Source of the DNA: Gorillibacterium massiliense
Lineage (GTDB): Bacteria > Bacillota > Bacilli > Paenibacillales > NBRC-103111
Length of the DNA stretch: 64,000 nt
Direction: 5' to 3'
Assembly (NCBI RefSeq): GCF_000455485.1
Contig: NZ_CBQR020000061.1
Location: 1-64,000, forward strand
In this document: positions 1-7,723 of the stretch, one piece after another
How the letters are laid out: each line of letters begins with the position of its first letter
Numbering within the stretch: the stretch's first letter is position 1
Notes under the pieces: generated by a model
Told to the model about the DNA's origin: nothing
What the model saw: the letters and a program-made list of their open reading frames with translations, nothing else
Databases searched by the model: none
Translations under genes and position numbers: made by a program

Positions 1-2
1 TC

Positions 3-965
3 TCTTCGAATAACATGGGTGGATTCGATCCGGTTTTCGGTGCGAACGACTCTTATCCGGGCTACTGGCTCGACAACGGCGACGGCACGGTCACTTATGG
101 AACGCTGACAGACAGCACGAAGAAGACGCTGGCTCTGCTGGCAGATTGGTACAAGAAAGGGCTCATTGATCCGGAAGTTGGCACCCGCGATAACGTTTCC
201 GATCCGATCAACGCCAACCAGGCGGGCATCTTCTTCGGCCCTTGGTGGAACGGCGGCTACGGTAACGGCGACTCGTTTAAGAACGACCCGAAGGCCAATT
301 GGCAAGCTTACCCGGTCTATACCGACGACGGAAAATGGAACGTTCATATGAAAGCGACGGGCAGCTCTTATACGCTAATCAGTAAAAATGCGAAGCCCGA
401 CGTCGCCAAAGCCATTCTGATCATGAACAACGCCCTCGTGCGAGATGAATCCACCTTCGACATCTCCGTCGCAGTCGCTTGGTACCCGCTGCGCAACGTC
501 ATGGCGGCAGCTAACGAGACGGAATACGAGTACAAGGAACTGCTTAAGATTCTGAACGGCCAAGCGAAGCCCGAAGATTATAACATCCCGAACAGTCTAT
601 ATAAGCTGATGTACGCAGATGCAAAGAAAGTGAAAGATGTCATTAGCCCTCCTTACGATAATCTCAATGTCAGCAACTACAACATGACGAACTTTGGCGA
701 CTTCCAGCGGCTATATTCCGTCATGATCGGCGACCGTCCGTACACGACCATCCCGATCGATAAGAAGGTCTACAGCGTAACGTATAACCAAACGCCGACG
801 ATGGAGACCAAGTGGGCAAACCTGAAGAAGATGGAGGATGAGACGGTTCTGAAGATCATCCTGGGCCAATCCTCCATCGATTCCTTCGATAAGTTCGTGA
901 AGGATTGGAAAGCTCAAGGTGGCAATGAGATCACGAAGGAAGTAGCGGAACTCCTCAAAAAGTAA
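3..965 (+). CDS. Extracellular sugar-binding lipoprotein, LplA/YtcQ type (C-terminal part)
   Basis: The reading frame is open through the left edge of the window, so the signal peptide and N-terminal lobe are missing. The visible 321 residues resemble the C-terminal half of the large (about 500-residue) substrate-binding proteins of LplA/YtcQ type. They are rich in aromatic residues and Asn/Gly, with segments such as GPWWNGGYGNGD and ATGSSYTLISKNAKPDVAKA that are typical of this fold. A strong terminator follows, and then two permease genes, so this is the binding component of an oligosaccharide ABC importer. No ATPase gene is nearby; importers of this class usually share an MsmX-like ATPase encoded elsewhere. 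The sugar cannot be read from the sequence. Confidence 0.85.
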   Translation, partial: SSNNMGGFDPVFGANDSYPGYWLDNGDGTVTYGTLTDSTKKTLALLADWYKKGLIDPEVGTRDNVSDPINANQAGIFFGPWWNGGYGNGDSFKNDPKANWQAYPVYTDDGKWNVHMKATGSSYTLISKNAKPDVAKAILIMNNALVRDESTFDISVAVAWYPLRNVMAAANETEYEYKELLKILNGQAKPEDYNIPNSLYKLMYADAKKVKDVISPPYDNLNVSNYNMTNFGDFQRLYSVMIGDRPYTTIPIDKKVYSVTYNQTPTMETKWANLKKMEDETVLKIILGQSSIDSFDKFVKDWKAQGGNEITKEVAELLKK

Positions 966-973
966 CCCTCTCC

Positions 974-1021
974 AAACTTGCCAAAGGCGTTAGGCGAGTC
1001 CAGCCTTTGGCAAGTTTTTTT
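974..1021 (+). terminator. Rho-independent terminator after the binding-protein gene
   Basis: A 15-bp stem (AAACTTGCCAAAGGC pairing with GCCTTTGGCAAGTTT) is followed by a T run. It lies between the binding protein and its permeases. It probably acts as a partial terminator that keeps binding-protein mRNA in excess over permease mRNA. Confidence 0.85.
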
Positions 1022-1053
1022 ATTCAGCCGCGAGAGATAGGAGGTTGATCGTC

Positions 1054-1944
1054 ATGAAAACGAAGGGCGTGCAGAAGCACTATTACTTCATGCTGCTCCC
1101 GGGCATGGTGTGGCTCATTCTGTTCAGCATCGTGCCGATGGCCGGCATCGTGATGGCGTTTGAGAATTATAATCCGGGGCAGGGGCTTTTTCATTCCGAA
1201 TGGGTCGGCATGGACAACTTCAAGTACATGTTCCAGCTGAATGACAGCAAGACGGTCATCATCAACACCTTTGTCATCTCCATCGGGAAAATCGTATTCA
1301 ACCTGCTGATCCCGCTGATCTTCGCGATTCTCCTGAACGAGTTGAGAAGCTTGCGGTATAAGAAGATCGTCCAGACCGTCGTTTATCTGCCGCACTTTCT
1401 GTCGTGGGTCATCATGGCGACGATCGTCATCGGAATCTTCGGCTATTACGGAGTAGTTAACACGGTCATCAAGAGCTTCGGCATGGATCCCAAGCTCTTC
1501 ATGGCGGATGCGAGGATTTTCCGACAGATCGTAATCGGCACTGACGTATGGAAGGAATTCGGGTATAACGCCATCATCTATCTCGCGGCGCTGACGGGTG
1601 TCAACCTGAACTTGTATGAGGCGGCGGCGATCGATGGGGCGGGCCGTTGGCAGAGCATCCGGAACATCACGCTCCCGGCGCTGGCCACCACCGTTGTGCT
1701 GCTTGGGGTGCTCAGCCTCGGCAACGTGTTGAATGCTGGGTTCGATCAGGTGTATAACCTGTATAACCCGCTGGTCTACTCCACGGGCGATATTTTAGAC
1801 ACTTGGGTATACCGGCTTGGCCTGCAAAATCTTCAATTCTCCCTTGCCACGGCAGCAGGTCTGTTTAAGTCGGTCATCAGCTTTGTGCTCATTTTTATCT
1901 CGTACCGGTTAGCGTATCGCTACGCCGATTACACGGTATTTTAG
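1054..1944 (+). CDS. Sugar ABC transporter permease, LplB type
   Basis: A 296-residue inner-membrane permease with about six hydrophobic helices. The cytoplasmic EAA loop is clear (EAAAIDGAGRWQSIRNITLP), the site that docks the ATPase in MalF-like permeases. ATG at 1054 is chosen because AGGAGG at 1039-1044 is nine bases upstream; an in-frame TTG at 1045 touches the ribosome site and is unlikely. It pairs with the next permease and the upstream binding protein as an oligosaccharide importer. The family (LplB) is common in Paenibacillus; the substrate is unknown. Confidence 0.92.
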   Translation: MKTKGVQKHYYFMLLPGMVWLILFSIVPMAGIVMAFENYNPGQGLFHSEWVGMDNFKYMFQLNDSKTVIINTFVISIGKIVFNLLIPLIFAILLNELRSLRYKKIVQTVVYLPHFLSWVIMATIVIGIFGYYGVVNTVIKSFGMDPKLFMADARIFRQIVIGTDVWKEFGYNAIIYLAALTGVNLNLYEAAAIDGAGRWQSIRNITLPALATTVVLLGVLSLGNVLNAGFDQVYNLYNPLVYSTGDILDTWVYRLGLQNLQFSLATAAGLFKSVISFVLIFISYRLAYRYADYTVF

Positions 1945-1958
1945 AGGGGGGAGCGGAT

Positions 1959-2846
1959 TTGGTCCGAAATCGAACGTTAGGCTCGAGAACCTTCGAGACT
2001 GCCAACATCGTCATCCTCGCGATTCTGTTGATCAGCTGCCTCTACCCGCTATGGTACACCTTCTGCGTGTCTATCTCCGAGAAGTCGGCAGCGAACGCGG
2101 GGCTGGTCACCATCTATCCGATCGGCTTCTCGCTGTCTTCCTATAACGAGATCGTAGGCGACCGTCTCTTTTTTAATTCATTCTGGATCTCGATCCAGCG
2201 GACTGTGCTTGGGACGGTTTTCTCTATGCTGGTGTCCGTGCTGATGGCCTATCCGTTGGCGCGCCCCAAGCGGGAGTTCCCTCTTCGCAACACATTCATG
2301 TGGATTCTCGTCTTCTGCATGCTTTTCAGCGGCGGCTTGATCCCGTGGTATCTTACGATCCAGCATTATCATATGATCAACAGCATCTGGGCGTTGGTGC
2401 TCGGGGGCGGCGTGCCGATCTTCAACGTCATCCTGATCATGAACTTCTTCCGCAACTTGCCGAAGGACTTGAACGAAGCGGCCATCGTGGATGGCGGCGG
2501 CCCGTGGTCGATTCTGTTCCGGATTTACATTCCTTGCTCCATTCCCGTGCTCGCAGCGGTGGGGCTGTTTATCAGCGTGTACCATTGGAACGAGTTCTTC
2601 AACGGACTGGTGCTCATGAACACGACCGATAAATACCCGCTGCAGACGTATATCCAGCAGTTGGTCGTCAACATTCCAGTCGGCACCAACCTCACTCCTG
2701 ACCAGTACAAAAAGTTGTCCGAACTGTCCAACCGAACGCTTAACGCCGCTAAGGTGTTTATCGCGATGGTTCCCATGCTGGCTGTCTACCCATTCCTTCA
2801 GCGATACTTTGTTTCCGGCATCATGTTGGGCGCGGTGAAGGAATAA
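1959..2846 (+). CDS. Carbohydrate ABC transporter permease, YtcP type
   Basis: A 295-residue membrane permease of the MalG-like class. The EAA-type loop reads EAAIVDGGGPWSILFRIYIP. The TTG start at 1959 is supported by AGGGGGGAG at 1945-1953 with about five bases of spacing. The gene begins 14 bases after the previous permease and ends just before a tandem hexamer repeat and a terminator, so it is the last gene of the importer operon. The C-terminus (GIMLGAVKE) is the usual ending of YtcP-like proteins. Confidence 0.92.
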   Translation: MVRNRTLGSRTFETANIVILAILLISCLYPLWYTFCVSISEKSAANAGLVTIYPIGFSLSSYNEIVGDRLFFNSFWISIQRTVLGTVFSMLVSVLMAYPLARPKREFPLRNTFMWILVFCMLFSGGLIPWYLTIQHYHMINSIWALVLGGGVPIFNVILIMNFFRNLPKDLNEAAIVDGGGPWSILFRIYIPCSIPVLAAVGLFISVYHWNEFFNGLVLMNTTDKYPLQTYIQQLVVNIPVGTNLTPDQYKKLSELSNRTLNAAKVFIAMVPMLAVYPFLQRYFVSGIMLGAVKE

Positions 2847-2854
2847 GTCAGTTA

Positions 2855-2926
2855 AGCAAGAGCAAGAGCAAGAGCAAGAGCAAGAGCAAGAGCAAGAGCA
2901 AGAGCAAGAGCAAGAGCAAGAGCAAG
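2855..2926 (+). repeat. 12 perfect tandem copies of AGCAAG
   Basis: Counting directly gives twelve uninterrupted copies of the hexamer AGCAAG (72 bp), starting eight bases after the permease stop codon. The array runs straight into the stem of the next terminator. It contains no stop-disrupting context because it is outside the gene. Perfect identity suggests recent slippage expansion. On the opposite strand it would read as alternating Cys-Ser or similar dipeptides, but no real gene lies there. Confidence 0.95.
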
Positions 2927-2961
2927 GCACTCCATCCGAGAGGAAGGAGTGCCTCTTTTTT
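2926..2961 (+). terminator. Rho-independent terminator of the sugar importer operon
   Basis: The stem GGCACTCC/GGAGTGCC with a 12-base loop is followed by CTTTTTTTG-like T-rich sequence. It immediately follows the hexamer array and ends the permease operon. Confidence 0.9.
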
Positions 2962-2965
2962 GTAA

Positions 2966-3186
2966 AAGAAAACCCCCAGTTTGACTGGGGTTCAGGAAAG
3001 CTTACAGCTATGAGTAGAAAATCCTTTGAACTCAATGATAAAATGGGTGCCGGTCTGCCAACCGCACACAAGAAATCAAAGGAGAACAAAGGATGGATAA
3101 AAGCAGTCTAGCACACACGAAATGGAACTGTAGTACCAAGCCCTTATAGGGCTGAAGGAAGCCACCGGCTAAGCCGGTGGTTATGA
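2966..3186 (+). mobile_element. Internally deleted IS200-type element (miniature, non-autonomous)
   Basis: The left side carries a hairpin (CCCCAGTTTGACTGGGG at about 2972-2988) followed by sequence typical of the upstream region of IS200 tnpA in Firmicutes. A good ribosome site (AAAGGAG) precedes ATG at 3093, and the first 13 codons read MDKSSLAHTKWNC, the familiar N-terminus of IS200 TnpA (Y1 transposase). Coding then breaks off after STKPL-stop. The right side has the hairpin CCACCGGCTAAGCCGGTGG (3162-3180) expected of an IS200/IS605 right end. The transposase body with its HUH motif and catalytic Tyr is absent, so the element could only move in trans. Boundaries are approximate because IS200 makes no target duplication. 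Confidence 0.75.
3093..3149 (+). pseudogene. tnpA: N-terminal stump of IS200 TnpA transposase
   Basis: Thirteen recognisable TnpA residues (MDKSSLAHTKWNC) follow a good ribosome site. Five unrelated codons and a stop follow. Full TnpA is about 150 residues, so roughly 90 percent is deleted. Nothing catalytic remains. Confidence 0.7.
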
Positions 3187-3362
3187 CTACACAAGTGCTT
3201 CCTTTCCAGACCATTTTTAACAATACTAATTAACTGGAAAGTTTAGCTATATCCATTAACCACCATGTATTTATTTGGATGTAGTATAAAATAGTTTGTA
3301 ATAGGGAGACGAAACAGCAAGTTACTATGGTTTTCCTTAGTCTTATTTAAGGAGTGAACACT

Positions 3363-4160
3363 TTGAAATCACCGCAAAATGTTTTGTTTATGAGTTCGTC
3401 TTATTACGAATGCCGCAGCATGTTTTCACAATACGTAAAATCCTTATCCGGTGTATATGATAATTACTTAGAAGACCACATACTCGATTCAAGTTTTTAT
3501 GAAATTCGAATAGATGGGGCAATGATAGGGTATTTTGCAATTCACAATGAGGTGTTGTTAACGCAGTTCTATATTCAAAAATGCAATTGTATATATGCAC
3601 AAAGTATTTTTGGAAAAGTCATTAAAGAATATCGTATTGAGACTGCCTATGTTCCAACATGTGATGAGTTGTTTTTATCTTTGTGCATGGAAAACCATAA
3701 AGAGATTGAAATACAGGCATTTATTTTTGAAGAAAGCGGAAGTGATGTAAGACCACCTGAATTTTCAAAACCGAATTTTAAGCTTGTATCCGAAGATAGG
3801 TGGGCGGAAGTAAATGAAATGACAGATGGCTTTTTTGAAGAGATGAATACCGATAAGGTTAAAAAAGACGGATTATTATTTGAGATATATGAGCTTAGTG
3901 TCAAGGATGAAGTCTTAGGTTATGGTTTACGTGAAGAAGTAAGGGTTTTTACTGACTATAATGCCACCGGAATGTATGTCATGCCGGAACATCGTCAAAA
4001 GGGTGCGGGGAGAAGCATTATTATCTACTTAAAGAACATCTGCGCAGAAAATGGTAAGAAACCGCTACCCGGTTGCTGGTATTATAATCATAATTCTAAA
4101 TCTACTTTGGAGAGCTCGGGTTTTGTAGCCAAGACCAGGCTTCTAAAAGTAAGGTTTTAA
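3363..4160 (+). CDS. GNAT-family acetyltransferase, AT-rich
   Basis: A 265-residue protein whose C-terminal half looks like a GNAT fold: TGMYVMPEHRQKGAGRSIIIYLKNICAENGK matches the acetyl-CoA pyrophosphate-binding loop (Q/R-x-x-G-x-G/A) and helix. The N-terminal part may be a degenerate second acetyltransferase domain. TTG at 3363 is chosen because AAGGAG ends at 3354; the in-frame GTG at 3354 overlaps that site. The gene is visibly richer in A and T than its neighbours and uses codons such as ATA, TTA and AAA. It sits between the IS200 remnant and a terminator, which suggests horizontal acquisition. The substrate is unknown. Confidence 0.7.
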   Translation: MKSPQNVLFMSSSYYECRSMFSQYVKSLSGVYDNYLEDHILDSSFYEIRIDGAMIGYFAIHNEVLLTQFYIQKCNCIYAQSIFGKVIKEYRIETAYVPTCDELFLSLCMENHKEIEIQAFIFEESGSDVRPPEFSKPNFKLVSEDRWAEVNEMTDGFFEEMNTDKVKKDGLLFEIYELSVKDEVLGYGLREEVRVFTDYNATGMYVMPEHRQKGAGRSIIIYLKNICAENGKKPLPGCWYYNHNSKSTLESSGFVAKTRLLKVRF

Positions 4161-4170
4161 TTTACGTAAA

Positions 4171-4196
4171 GTCCCGATCCTTGATCGGGGCTTTTT
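4171..4196 (+). terminator. Terminator after the GNAT gene
   Basis: Stem CCCGATC/GATCGGG with loop CTT (about 4173-4189) is followed by GCTTTTT. Confidence 0.85.
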
Positions 4197-4242
4197 CCTT
4201 GATACATGAAGTTTTCGAGGTTTTCTCATGGCTTTCTTTGCT

Positions 4243-4695
4243 CTACTTCTCTTTTTTCCCTAGCCAAAAATAAACCGCAGAGATGATCGTGAAAAACAGA
4301 AAATACCCGAAGAAGCTGTAAACATGCAGCCACTTATCGGTATGGGCAAAGAACCCTAGTTGCTCCGCCCATTTTTCCATAACAGGCACCAATAGGCTGA
4401 CGAATAGGATGAGGATGGACCCCACCAATCTATTCACCAGAGAAAGGCAGTATAAGATAACCATCGTTATGATGGGCAGCCCAAATAGCGTGAAGGCGAT
4501 ATTCACCGGAAAGACTTCCGGAAGCAGCCGATGAGGAAACTGGTACAACCCTTTGCCGACAAAATAGAGATCAAGGTATGTGCCGAGCAGAGAAGCCAGT
4601 AGTGCGCATGTGAAGCTATCTTTGGTCCAAAAGGCTGACCGCTTTTTGGGCGAGGGCGGCAACTTCGAGGCGTTCCAGTGTTTTGCAGTATTCAC
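4243..4695 (-). CDS. CBO0543-like four-helix membrane protein
   Basis: A 150-residue protein with four predicted hydrophobic helices and a charged C-terminus (LGKKEK). The pattern of helices and the segment GLYQFPHRLLPEVFPVNIAF resemble the CBO0543 family of small membrane proteins found in Bacillus and Paenibacillus; the role of the family is unknown. The start is GTG at 4695, with GGGGAG about eight bases upstream. It overlaps the end of the preceding DUF2515 gene by 80 bases, which suggests translational coupling. No shorter start with a good ribosome site is visible in frame. Confidence 0.7.
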   Translation of the reverse strand: MNTAKHWNASKLPPSPKKRSAFWTKDSFTCALLASLLGTYLDLYFVGKGLYQFPHRLLPEVFPVNIAFTLFGLPIITMVILYCLSLVNRLVGSILILFVSLLVPVMEKWAEQLGFFAHTDKWLHVYSFFGYFLFFTIISAVYFWLGKKEK

Positions 4696-5692
4696 TCTTA
4701 ATCTCCCCGTCCATCATTTCAATGTCATCCGCTAAATAATCCACTACGCTTATATCCTGAAACCAATCTCCCGGTTCCGCCTCCGGCTGGCTGATATTTT
4801 TCCAGGCATACTCAAGCTTTGGACTGTAAATCCGCTTCGCTCCATCGCGCAGCCGGCAAGCTTTTAGCCTTAAGGGGTAGGGAATCCCCGGCACGCTTTC
4901 TTTAATGTCATTGAATAAATGCGGCCAGTAATCCTTTCTTGAACCCGTATGCGGGTGACGTTTCGCCCAATCGAGGGCCTGCAAATGGAAATTTTTATTT
5001 CTGAACAAAACGGCATATAACCTTTTTCCAAGTAAGATTCGCTCATGGAGAGATTGGAACTGATGCAGGGTCTGCCCCTTTAGCTTTTCACCTTCCGCAG
5101 GGAAAAGAATCTGGTTAAAGCTCAGCCAATCCTGAAGGGAAAATTCAAATTTGGATAATACCTCTTTTTGATAATGGTCGTTTTGAATAACTCGTTTTTC
5201 CAAGTAGCTTTGTTCATTGATCACTAATGCCATACAAAGGATAAACGGGTCGCGGACGCTCCAATAATAGTTCCAGACCGTCTCCATAAAAGTAGAAACA
5301 TTCAGATGGGGCAGCAGATAAAATAGGGGGCGATTTTGCTTTAAGCTCTCCTCGTAGAGTAGAAATTGCGGATAGGCATCTTGGAAAATCAACCAATTTC
5401 CGCGTTCCAAAAAATGAAAGAACGACTCCTGTTCCTTTTTCGAGAGCAGTCTGGTGAGGAAGTCGCCCTTGAGGTCGGTCATATTCCATCCGCCATTCCG
5501 CGATACCATGTGGCCTAAAAAGGCCCAGTGGATGTCAGGATGCTGGAGGTAAAACGCGAGATAGGCTTTTGTGCGGGTCAAGTTATTTACGTTATGGTCC
5601 TGGGTGATCACGATGATTCGGTTCAAAAGCTTTTTCTCAGAGAGAGTTAACTCATTCGAGTTCGAGACGGCAGGGGAGATCTTTTTCTTCAA
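4616..5692 (-). CDS. DUF2515 family protein, YppC-like
   Basis: A soluble 358-residue protein rich in Trp, Tyr and His. It resembles B. subtilis YppC (DUF2515), whose function is unknown; conserved-looking parts are HPDIHWAFLGHMVSRNGGWNMTDLKG and the C-terminal FQDISVVDYLADDIEMMDG. The conventional start is TTG at 5692, but its ribosome site (GAGG) is only about three bases away. The frame stays open and protein-like for 18 more codons up to an ATT at 5746-5744 that has AGGGAGGG at ideal spacing, so the true N-terminus may lie upstream. The downstream membrane-protein gene overlaps it. Confidence 0.75.
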   Translation of the reverse strand: MKKKISPAVSNSNELTLSEKKLLNRIIVITQDHNVNNLTRTKAYLAFYLQHPDIHWAFLGHMVSRNGGWNMTDLKGDFLTRLLSKKEQESFFHFLERGNWLIFQDAYPQFLLYEESLKQNRPLFYLLPHLNVSTFMETVWNYYWSVRDPFILCMALVINEQSYLEKRVIQNDHYQKEVLSKFEFSLQDWLSFNQILFPAEGEKLKGQTLHQFQSLHERILLGKRLYAVLFRNKNFHLQALDWAKRHPHTGSRKDYWPHLFNDIKESVPGIPYPLRLKACRLRDGAKRIYSPKLEYAWKNISQPEAEPGDWFQDISVVDYLADDIEMMDGEIKSEYCKTLERLEVAALAQKAVSLLDQR

Positions 5693-5831
5693 TTCCTCGC
5701 GAATCGTATCAAGGGGTGTTTTTTGGCGGTTTCTTATGAAAAAAATATCAGCTTCCCTCCCTTATGAATGGCCTTTTGTAGAGCCGAATATGCATAGCTA
5801 AAGATGTTTTGCGGGGGGAAGGGGAACGAGA

Positions 5832-7694
5832 ATGACCGATACGGCAAAAGGAAGGGAGTGGATCATTGACATTCTGCGAAATGACCAATCTCCCGATGGA
5901 TCGTGGGCTTATCCCTTTGACACGGGGATTTCTACCGATGCTTATATGATTATTTTATTGCGATCATTAGAAATTGATGATGAGGAATTGATTGCTGGAC
6001 TTTGCCGGAGGATTTTAAGCAAGCAGCAGAAAAATGGGGCATGGAAGCTTTTTTATGATGAGGGAGAGGGCAATCTATCCGCTACTTTAGAAGCCTATTA
6101 TGCGCTGCTTTTTTCCGGATTGTACCCGAAAGAGAACGCGCGTCTTCGCGCCGCCAAACTGTTTATTATGGCTAAAGGCGGGTTGTCGGAAGCGAGTCTG
6201 TTTACGAAAGTCATCCTGGCGATAACCGGACAATACAAATGGCCGTCCTGGACCCCTTTACCTATTGAAATGATTCTGCTCCCGCGCCATTTCCCCATCC
6301 ATTTCTATGCGTTCCCTGTTTTTGCGAGAGTCCATTTGACTCCGATCATGATATTGGCTGATAAAAAGTTCTCCATTCAACCGGCAAATGCTCCTGATCT
6401 ATCTGATTTGAAGACGCGAAGAGAGGAAGACGATCAATGGGTCCGGTCAAATGCATGGCATTCTCTACACTCCTTGATTCAGGACGGAGTCAGACGATTG
6501 TTCGGCATCCCCAGTGAACTGCACCGTTTAGCCCTTGGACGTGCCCAAACATATATGCTGGACCGGTTGGAGCCGGACGGGACCTTTTACAGTTTTTTCA
6601 CCAGTACCTTTTTGATGATTTTTGCCTTGCTTTCGTTAGGGTATAAAAAAACGGATCCGGTTATTACCAAAGCTGTCCAAGGGATTCGGGCGATGAAATG
6701 CGAAATCGATGCCCTTCCTCATATGCAATTTACAACGGCAAATGTATGGAATACCTCGTTAATCGGCTATACGCTTCAGGCAGCGGGAATTCCAAACGAA
6801 GACCCAATGGTGATGAAGGCGAATAATTATCTGCTGAGCCGCCAGCATGACCGCTTTGGCGACTGGGTTGTGCATAATCCAAACGGCTTGCCGGGCGGAT
6901 GGGGATTTTCCGATGTGAACACGATGAATCCGGATGTGGATGACACAACGGCCTCGTTAAGGTCGATAGCCCGATTTTCCCTGAAGAATGGGGCGCCTTG
7001 GGGGAGGGGCATCAGCTGGCTTTTGTCGATGCAAAACGATAACGGCGGTTGGCCTGCTTTTGAAAGAAATACCGATAATAAGCTGTTCGAATTCTTTCCA
7101 ATTGAAAATAGCCGATTTTTACTGGTGGATCCCTCTTGTGCGGATTTAACGGGGAGAACCCTTGAATTTTTCGGAAACTATACCACCCTTCCCGCCAGCC
7201 ATTCCGCTGTTCGGAGAGCCGTTAATTGGCTGTTAAAAAATCAGCGGAATGATGGGTCGTGGTACGGACGATGGGGGATTTGCTTTATTTACGGTACATG
7301 GGGTGCGGTTACGGGTTTGGAAGCAGTGGGCCAGTCGAAAAGCCATCCAAGCATTCAAAAGGCTGCGGCATGGCTTAAGAGTATTCAGAATTCCGACGGC
7401 GGATGGGGCGAATCGTGCTGGAGTGACATTAAAATGACCTATGTTCCGTTAAGGACGAGCACGCTGACGGATACGGCTTGGGCGCTGGATACCTTGATCA
7501 CGATTGCGGACCGGCCGACTGCGACCATCGAAAAAGGAATCCACTATTTGCTGGATTCCCTTGAGAAAGAGGATTGGACCACCGACTATCCAAAAGGCCA
7601 AGGCGCGGGGGGGGATCTCTATATGCATTATCATAGTTACCGGTACATTTTCCCCCTGCTTGCATTAGCGCATTACCGAAGAAAATTTGAATGA
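5832..7694 (+). CDS. sqhC: SqhC-type terpene cyclase (squalene-hopene / sporulenol synthase family)
   Basis: A 620-residue class II terpene cyclase. The catalytic motif DVDDTT is at about residues 368-373; its middle Asp protonates the polyprene in this family. QW-type repeats are present (NDGSWYGRWG, NSDGGWGES, NDNGGWPAF). Length and N-terminus match B. subtilis SqhC, which cyclises tetraprenyl-beta-curcumene to sporulenol in spores, better than hopene cyclases of Gram-negatives. The product could equally be a hopanoid. GGGGGAAGGGGAACGAG provides the ribosome site. The gene stands alone, divergent from the YppC-like gene, with no prenyl synthase nearby. It is likely membrane-associated. Confidence 0.88.
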   Translation: MTDTAKGREWIIDILRNDQSPDGSWAYPFDTGISTDAYMIILLRSLEIDDEELIAGLCRRILSKQQKNGAWKLFYDEGEGNLSATLEAYYALLFSGLYPKENARLRAAKLFIMAKGGLSEASLFTKVILAITGQYKWPSWTPLPIEMILLPRHFPIHFYAFPVFARVHLTPIMILADKKFSIQPANAPDLSDLKTRREEDDQWVRSNAWHSLHSLIQDGVRRLFGIPSELHRLALGRAQTYMLDRLEPDGTFYSFFTSTFLMIFALLSLGYKKTDPVITKAVQGIRAMKCEIDALPHMQFTTANVWNTSLIGYTLQAAGIPNEDPMVMKANNYLLSRQHDRFGDWVVHNPNGLPGGWGFSDVNTMNPDVDDTTASLRSIARFSLKNGAPWGRGISWLLSMQNDNGGWPAFERNTDNKLFEFFPIENSRFLLVDPSCADLTGRTLEFFGNYTTLPASHSAVRRAVNWLLKNQRNDGSWYGRWGICFIYGTWGAVTGLEAVGQSKSHPSIQKAAAWLKSIQNSDGGWGESCWSDIKMTYVPLRTSTLTDTAWALDTLITIADRPTATIEKGIHYLLDSLEKEDWTTDYPKGQGAGGDLYMHYHSYRYIFPLLALAHYRRKFE

Positions 7695-7723
7695 AAAACG
7701 AAAGCATTGGAGACCAATTCGCA

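Noticed and set aside
2855-2926. Tandem array as a CRISPR
   Set aside because: The unit is six bases with no spacers and no cas genes are present.
2178-3089. Long minus-strand ORF with a Cys-Ser repeat
   Set aside because: It is antisense to the ytcP-type permease and gains its length only from the AGCAAG array; there is no ribosome site or protein-like composition.
3137-3186. TnpB guide RNA (omega RNA)
   Set aside because: The right-end hairpin resembles IS605 ends, but no tnpB remnant is visible and the stump is TnpA of IS200 type.
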